From NCBI RefSeq assembly GCF_001270495.1, contig NZ_LGUR01000217.1, forward strand, positions 5,976 through 69,975: DNA of 64,000 bases. The letters run 5' to 3'. The DNA is from Streptomyces viridochromogenes (GTDB taxonomy: Bacteria; Actinomycetota; Actinomycetes; Streptomycetales; Streptomycetaceae). The notes under the pieces are model-generated. The model worked only from the letters and a program-made list of their open reading frames with translations. It was not told where the DNA came from and searched no databases. Positions 60,181-64,000 of this stretch are shown piece after piece (within the stretch, counting starts at the first letter, position 1; each line of letters opens with the position of its first letter). The translations under genes were made by a program, and so were the position numbers.

Positions 60181-61136
60181 GTCGCCTCCCGCAGGCGCGG
60201 GTTGACCAGCAGATACAGGATGTCGATGACGAGGTTCACGACCACGAACCCGGTCGCCGTCGTCAGGACGACGCCCTGGACGACCGCCGGGTCGCCGTTC
60301 TTCACGGCGTCGATCATCAGCTTCCCCATCCCGGGGAGGGAGAAGATCGTCTCGATGACCACCGCGCCGCCGAGGAGATAGCCGACGCGCAGACCCAGCA
60401 CGGTCAGCGGGTTGATGAGCGCGTTCCTGAGGACGTTCCGCCCGACCACCACCCGCGGCGGCAGCCCGCTGCCGATCGCCGTGCGGACGTAGTCCTTGTC
60501 CAGCTCCTCCACCACCGCCGTGCGCACGATCCGGGTCAGCTGCGCCGCCACCGGCAGCGACAGCGCGAGGGCGGGCAGGGTCATGGTCTTCAGCCAGCCG
60601 GTGAAGGAGTCGGCCGGGTTGATGTAGCCGCCGGTCGGGAACCAGCCGAGGTCGACGGCCAGGTACTGGATCATCAGCAGCGCCAGCCAGAAGCCGGGCG
60701 CGGCGACCCCGGTCAGTGACACGACCCGGATGACCTGGTCGGGGAGGCGGTCACGGTAGATGGCCGCGGTGACCCCGCCGAGCAGCGACAGCACGACCGC
60801 GATGCCCAGGCCCAGGAAGGTGAGCTGGAGGGTGAGCGGCAGCGCGGTCATGACCTGGTCGACGACCGGCGCCCGGGTCAGGGCGCTGATGCCCATGTCG
60901 CCGTGGAGCAGATCGCCGATGAAGGCGACGTAGCGGACGGGGAGGGGATCCAGCAGGCCGTTCTCCTCGCGGAAGTCGTGCAGCTGCTGGGCGGTGGGGT
61001 TCGCGCCCTGGAAGAACGCGGACGCCGGGTCGACGTCCGAGAACCGCATGACCAGGAACACGAACAGCACGATGCCGAGCATCAGCGGCACCAGCAGGGC
61101 GATACGACGGGCGAGGATCCTGACGACGGTGATCAC
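60177..61136 (-). CDS. ABC transporter permease (DppB type)
   Basis: A 319-residue permease with about six TM segments. The N-terminal IALLVPLMLGIVLFVFLVMR, the DppB signature LPVRYVAFIGDLLHGDMG and the ATPase-coupling loop DYVRTAIGSGLPPRVVVGRN are present. GTG 61136 is 19 bp after the binding-protein stop. It forms the membrane channel together with the permease half of the fused protein. Confidence 0.93.
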   Translation of the reverse strand: MITVVRILARRIALLVPLMLGIVLFVFLVMRFSDVDPASAFFQGANPTAQQLHDFREENGLLDPLPVRYVAFIGDLLHGDMGISALTRAPVVDQVMTALPLTLQLTFLGLGIAVVLSLLGGVTAAIYRDRLPDQVIRVVSLTGVAAPGFWLALLMIQYLAVDLGWFPTGGYINPADSFTGWLKTMTLPALALSLPVAAQLTRIVRTAVVEELDKDYVRTAIGSGLPPRVVVGRNVLRNALINPLTVLGLRVGYLLGGAVVIETIFSLPGMGKLMIDAVKNGDPAVVQGVVLTTATGFVVVNLVIDILYLLVNPRLREAT

Positions 61137-61155
61137 GGCCGGACTCCCGTCGTGG

Positions 61156-62784
61156 CTAGGCCCACTTGGCCTGGAGGAGGTTGATGCCGGGATACGGCTG
61201 TGCCCTTATGCCGGTGAGCTGCTTCGGGTTCCAGGCCGTCATCAGCTCGTTGTGGACGACCGGGTAGAGCACGGCCTGCTCGGCGACGACGTCGATGTAG
61301 TCCTGGACCATCGTCTTCTTCTTCTCGGTGTCCGCCTCCTGCGTCGCCCGGTCCATGTCCTTGAACAGCGCCTTGGCGACGGAGTTGCCGGACCACCGCG
61401 TGTACTGCATCCACAGGTTCTCGGGGCCGTAGTTGTAGTGCATGATCAGGTCGGCGTCGAGGCCGAACTGGTTGGGGTTCGAGGCCGCGGCGACCACCTG
61501 GTAGTCCTGCTTCTGGTCCATCTTGGTGAAGACGGCGGTCGTCTCCTGCGGGGACAGGGTCGTCTTGACACCGATGGCGTCCCAGGACGCCTTGATGGTC
61601 GGCAGACAGTCCACGATCCAGCTCACGTTGACGGCCAGGATCTCGATCTCCAGCCCGCTGACCCCGGCCTCCTTCAGCAGCGCCTTCGCCTTGTCGGGGT
61701 CGTGGTCGTAGACGGTCTTCGCACGCCGGTAGCTGGGGTTGGCCTCGTTGAGGAAGGAGCTCGACGCCTTCCCGTGCCCCTTGAGGGCGACCTCGATCAT
61801 CTTGCCGGTGTCGATGGCGTAGTGCAGCGCCTGGCGGACCCGTACGTCGTCGAAGGGCTTGTGCTGGGTGTTGAACATCAGGAACAGGTTGTTCATGCCG
61901 GCACCGCCCGCGACCGTGAGCCCGCCGCTCTCCAGCTGCCGGATGTTGGCGTACGGGATGTTGTCCGCGATCTGCGCTCCGGCGCTGGCGCCCGAGATCC
62001 TGGCCACGCGCGGCGCGGCGTCCACGATCGTCAGCCAGTTCATCTTCTTGAAGGCGGCCTTGCGCGGGCCGTTGTAGTCGGCGAACGCCTCGAAGGTGGT
62101 GTTGGACTTCGGATGGTGCGCGGTCTGCCGGTACGGCCCCGAGCCGATCGCCTTGCCCTTGATCGCGTCCTCCCAGGCGCCCGGCTGGGAGAAGACGTGC
62201 CTCGGCATGATCTTGGCGAGGGTGAGCCGTGAGATCCCGTCCGGGAAGGGGAACTTGAGCACCAGCTCGACGTTCTGGGCGTCGATCTTCCGCACTTCCC
62301 TCAGCCAGCTCGCGAAGAACCCCTTGGCGAGGGTCTGCGTCTTCGGGTCGAGGATCCGGTCGAAGACGAAGACCACGTCGTCGGCCGTGACCGGCTTGCC
62401 GTCGTGGAACTTGGCGCCCGCGCGCAGGGTGAACTTCCAGGAGGTGGCGTTCGGGTCGGCCGGCACCTGGGTGGCGAGCGCGGCGTACGGCTCCCGGGAG
62501 ATCGGGTCGGTGTCGAGGAGCCCCTCGTAGATGTGGTTGTTGGCGGCCATGCAGAAGGCTGAGGCGGTCTGGGTCGGGTCCCAGCTGCCGTCGTTGCCGT
62601 AGCCGATGACCGCTGTGAGCGTCCGGTCCCGGCCACCGCCCCCGCCGGTCTCGTTCGTGGACTCGGGCCCCGACGAACAGGCCGACAGCGACGCGGAGAC
62701 GGCGGCCGCCGCGCCCAGCGCGCCGGAGTACTTCAGGAACGACCGGCGGTGCAGCGCCGGCACGTCGTGGGTCACGTCGCGCAC
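61156..62784 (-). CDS. ABC transporter substrate-binding lipoprotein (SBP_bac_5)
   Basis: A 542-residue extracytoplasmic binding protein of peptide-type family 5. The N-terminus has a twin-arginine motif (HRRSFLKYSG) and a lipobox LSAC (Cys ~36), so it is probably exported folded via Tat and lipid-anchored. Typical core: NHIYEGLLDTDPISREPYAA, LRAGAKFHDGKPVTADDVVF, VRQALHYAID. GTG 62784 follows GGAGGA closely. First gene of the operon, behind a strong promoter at 62879-62907; the ligand is inferred, possibly sialic acid. Confidence 0.92.
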   Translation of the reverse strand: MRDVTHDVPALHRRSFLKYSGALGAAAAVSASLSACSSGPESTNETGGGGGRDRTLTAVIGYGNDGSWDPTQTASAFCMAANNHIYEGLLDTDPISREPYAALATQVPADPNATSWKFTLRAGAKFHDGKPVTADDVVFVFDRILDPKTQTLAKGFFASWLREVRKIDAQNVELVLKFPFPDGISRLTLAKIMPRHVFSQPGAWEDAIKGKAIGSGPYRQTAHHPKSNTTFEAFADYNGPRKAAFKKMNWLTIVDAAPRVARISGASAGAQIADNIPYANIRQLESGGLTVAGGAGMNNLFLMFNTQHKPFDDVRVRQALHYAIDTGKMIEVALKGHGKASSSFLNEANPSYRRAKTVYDHDPDKAKALLKEAGVSGLEIEILAVNVSWIVDCLPTIKASWDAIGVKTTLSPQETTAVFTKMDQKQDYQVVAAASNPNQFGLDADLIMHYNYGPENLWMQYTRWSGNSVAKALFKDMDRATQEADTEKKKTMVQDYIDVVAEQAVLYPVVHNELMTAWNPKQLTGIRAQPYPGINLLQAKWA

Positions 62785-62850
62785 GGGTCCTCCAGCGGAT
62801 GGGTGTGTGCTCCGGCGATGGGTTCGTGCTCTGCTCCGGCGAGGAGATAC

Positions 62851-62864
62851 GACGTCCTACGTCC
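62851..62864 (-). promoter_or_regulatory. Direct-repeat operator, site 1 (importer side)
   Basis: Minus-strand GGACGTAGGACGTC, two GGACGT hexamers 1 nt apart. It lies just downstream of the importer promoter (about +9 to +22), a repressor position. The same motif with one change occurs at 63007-63020 before the regulator gene. Confidence 0.7.
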
Positions 62865-62878
62865 TCCCGGTCAGCGCG

Positions 62879-62907
62879 ACCATAGGTGGGGTGGTGGGGG
62901 CGGTCAA
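62879..62907 (-). promoter_or_regulatory. Promoter of the importer/aldolase operon
   Basis: Minus-strand TTGACC (62902-62907), 17 nt, TATGGT (62879-62884): close to the vegetative consensus. Initiation near 62872 gives an ~88-nt leader before the binding-protein start. AATGGCGC-type words also repeat upstream at 62921, 62948 (AATGGCAC) and 62961. Confidence 0.75.
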
Positions 62908-63006
62908 GGGATCTCACACGAATGGCGCATCTGCCACAGGTCGGACCAATGGCACTGTGAAATGGCGCGAGTTGACCCCCTGTCAGGTCGGTATCCCGCA
63001 GACATG

Positions 63007-63020
63007 GGACGTGGGACGTC
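63007..63020 (+). promoter_or_regulatory. Direct-repeat operator, site 2 (regulator side)
   Basis: Plus-strand GGACGTGGGACGTC, 13 of 14 bases identical to site 1, ending 14 nt before the regulator ATG. Suggests autoregulation by the FadR-type protein. A -35-like TTGACC is at 62972-62977 without a clear -10. Confidence 0.65.
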
Positions 63021-63034
63021 CGGGTGGGCGTACC

Positions 63035-63778
63035 ATGCGCCGCATGCCCGGCCAGCCCAGGAACAGTCGTCCGTCCGAGGAGTCCACGAACAGCCGGATT
63101 CAGCGCCAGGTCATGCAGCTGATCATCGACCGCAGGCTCCGGGCCGGGGCCCTCCTGCCCACCGAGGCCGAGCTCATGGAGGACCTCGGCGTCAGCCGCA
63201 ACTCCGTCCGCGAGGCGCTCAAGGCGCTCCAGGCCCTCGACATCGTGGAGATCCGGCACGGCTACGGGACGTATGTCGGCCAGGCCTCTCTCACGCCGCT
63301 GATCGACGGGTTGACGTTCCGCACGCTCGCCCGGCACGACCATGACGACTCGGGGGCGCTCGCCGAGATCCTTCAGGTGCGGGAGGTGCTGGAGGAGGGG
63401 CTGATCCGGCGGGTGGCGGCGACGGTGACCGAGGGGGAGCTGGACCGGCTGGAGTCGGTCGTGTCCCGGATGGAGGCGGCGGGGCGGGCGGGGCGGGCCT
63501 TTCCCGACCTGGACCGGGAGTTCCACGAGCTGCTGTACGCCTCGCTCGGCAACGACCTGGTGCCGCAGTTGCTGGCCGCGTTCTGGACTGTCTTCCGGCG
63601 GGTCTCCGGAGCCCGGGGGCGGGCCGACGACCCGTCTCCCGACCTCACCGCCCGTTGGCACCGTGACATCGTGACGGCCCTGCGGGCGCGGGACGTGGAG
63701 GGGGCGCAGCGGGCGATGTCGGTGCACTTCCGCGGGATCGCTGCGCGGGCGGGGCAGGGGGCACGGGGGCTCGGCTGA
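63035..63778 (+). CDS. FadR/GntR-family regulator
   Basis: A 247-residue GntR-family regulator of the FadR subfamily. The winged helix (~20-85) has IQRQVMQLIIDRRLRAGALL, PTEAELMEDLGVSRNSVREA and VEIRHGYGTYVG. The FCD effector domain (~95-230) has metal-binding His/Asp-type positions (LDREFHELLYAS, ARWHRDIVTAL, MSVHFRGIA). ATG 63035 has GGG-rich sequence 6 nt upstream; ATG 63044 is the alternative. It is divergent from the importer operon and is the natural candidate for its repressor, comparable in class to NanR. Confidence 0.92.
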   Translation: MRRMPGQPRNSRPSEESTNSRIQRQVMQLIIDRRLRAGALLPTEAELMEDLGVSRNSVREALKALQALDIVEIRHGYGTYVGQASLTPLIDGLTFRTLARHDHDDSGALAEILQVREVLEEGLIRRVAATVTEGELDRLESVVSRMEAAGRAGRAFPDLDREFHELLYASLGNDLVPQLLAAFWTVFRRVSGARGRADDPSPDLTARWHRDIVTALRARDVEGAQRAMSVHFRGIAARAGQGARGLG

Positions 63779-63788
63779 CGCCGGGTGC

Positions 63789-64000
63789 CCTCGCCCCCGC
63801 CGCCCCTACCCGTGCCATCCCAGGGGCTCCGCCCCTTCGACCCCGGTTGTCTTTCGGGTGCGGGCGGGAAGGGGCTGGTCGCGCCCAGACCCCGCTGGAT
63901 CTTTCAGCCCGTCCGGCGTTTGAGGACGAGGCCCGAAGGGCCGACAGCGGGGGTCTGGGGGCGGCAGCCCCCAGGGATGGGACGGGTAGGGGCGGCGGGG
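63789..64000. repeat. Dispersed GC-rich intergenic repeat, copy D (long hairpin)
   Basis: Non-coding to the window edge. The outer arms, 63795-63821 and 63974-64000, are complementary at 26 of 27 positions (ends CCCCGCCGCCCC / GGGGCGGCGGGG). Nested inside is AGACCCCGCTG...CAGCGGGGGTCT. It shares long identical stretches with copy B (28.9-29.1 kb) but lacks ~70 bp of it. The arm may extend past the window. Confidence 0.8.

Noticed and set aside
62606..63034. N-terminal extension of the FadR-type regulator
   Set aside because: It would cross the divergent promoter, the operator and the binding-protein start; the conserved GntR N-terminus begins after 63035.

Overview
The window is a contiguous stretch of high-GC actinobacterial chromosome, almost certainly from a Streptomyces species. 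Codon third positions are nearly all G or C, GTG and TTG starts are common, and the conserved block (acyl-CoA synthetase, hemW, DUF3097, hrcA-dnaJ, rsmE, tricorn-like protease, HIT protein, rnz, corC-ybeY-phoH, era, leuA, TerB-like protein) matches the gene set I know from the leuA-hrcA part of Streptomyces core chromosomes. I saw no rRNA, tRNA, CRISPR array, transposase or prophage gene.

Left part (1-21.6 kb) is mostly housekeeping: a truncated acyl-CoA synthetase; a cytosolic hybrid histidine kinase with six HAMP-type repeats plus a stand-alone receiver, divergent from a SpoIIE-type phosphatase; hemW; DUF3097; a metallo-beta-lactamase-fold protein; the CIRCE-controlled hrcA-dnaJ heat-shock operon; nitronate monooxygenase-rsmE; a putative lipoprotein; a tricorn-like protease; HIT; RNase Z; and an adenosine/adenine-deaminase-family enzyme.

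From 21.7 to 27.5 kb lies a sugar-acid module: MFS transporter and IclR regulator facing kdgD-gudD (D-glucarate to 2-oxoglutarate semialdehyde) and a PfkB kinase. Four 15-bp tandem repeats sit between iclR and a good sigma-70-type promoter for kdgD. From 27.6 to 36.1 kb come a VOC protein, an NTF2-fold protein, a cytidine-deaminase-like protein that has lost its catalytic residues, a regulator/efflux pair around a strong inverted repeat, and the phoH-ybeY-corC-mmcQ operon. From 36.1 to 47.1 kb are glnK-amtB behind a GlnR-like box, era, a second regulator/oxidoreductase pair, a protealysin-like protease with its emfourin-like inhibitor, a beta-glucosidase with a transporter, and leuA behind a leucine-rich leader peptide that overlaps a long hairpin.

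Right part (47.3-64 kb): a TerB-like protein, an MMPL exporter beside a NarL-type two-component system, a secreted sialidase, a membrane-spanning HTH protein with a probable beta-trefoil sensor, two small secreted proteins, and a tightly coupled cluster (aldolase, ATPase, permease-ATPase fusion, permease, Tat lipoprotein binding protein) divergent from a FadR-type regulator. Gene order and the fused subunit resemble the sialic-acid importer cluster of Corynebacterium glutamicum as I recall it. With the sialidase nearby, the most interesting hypothesis for the window is a sialic-acid (or related nonulosonate) scavenging system. A 14-bp direct-repeat motif occurs both just downstream of the importer promoter and just before the regulator gene, a plausible operator pair.

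Several convergent or downstream gaps carry members of a dispersed GC-rich, hairpin-forming repeat family; the last copy runs to the window edge.
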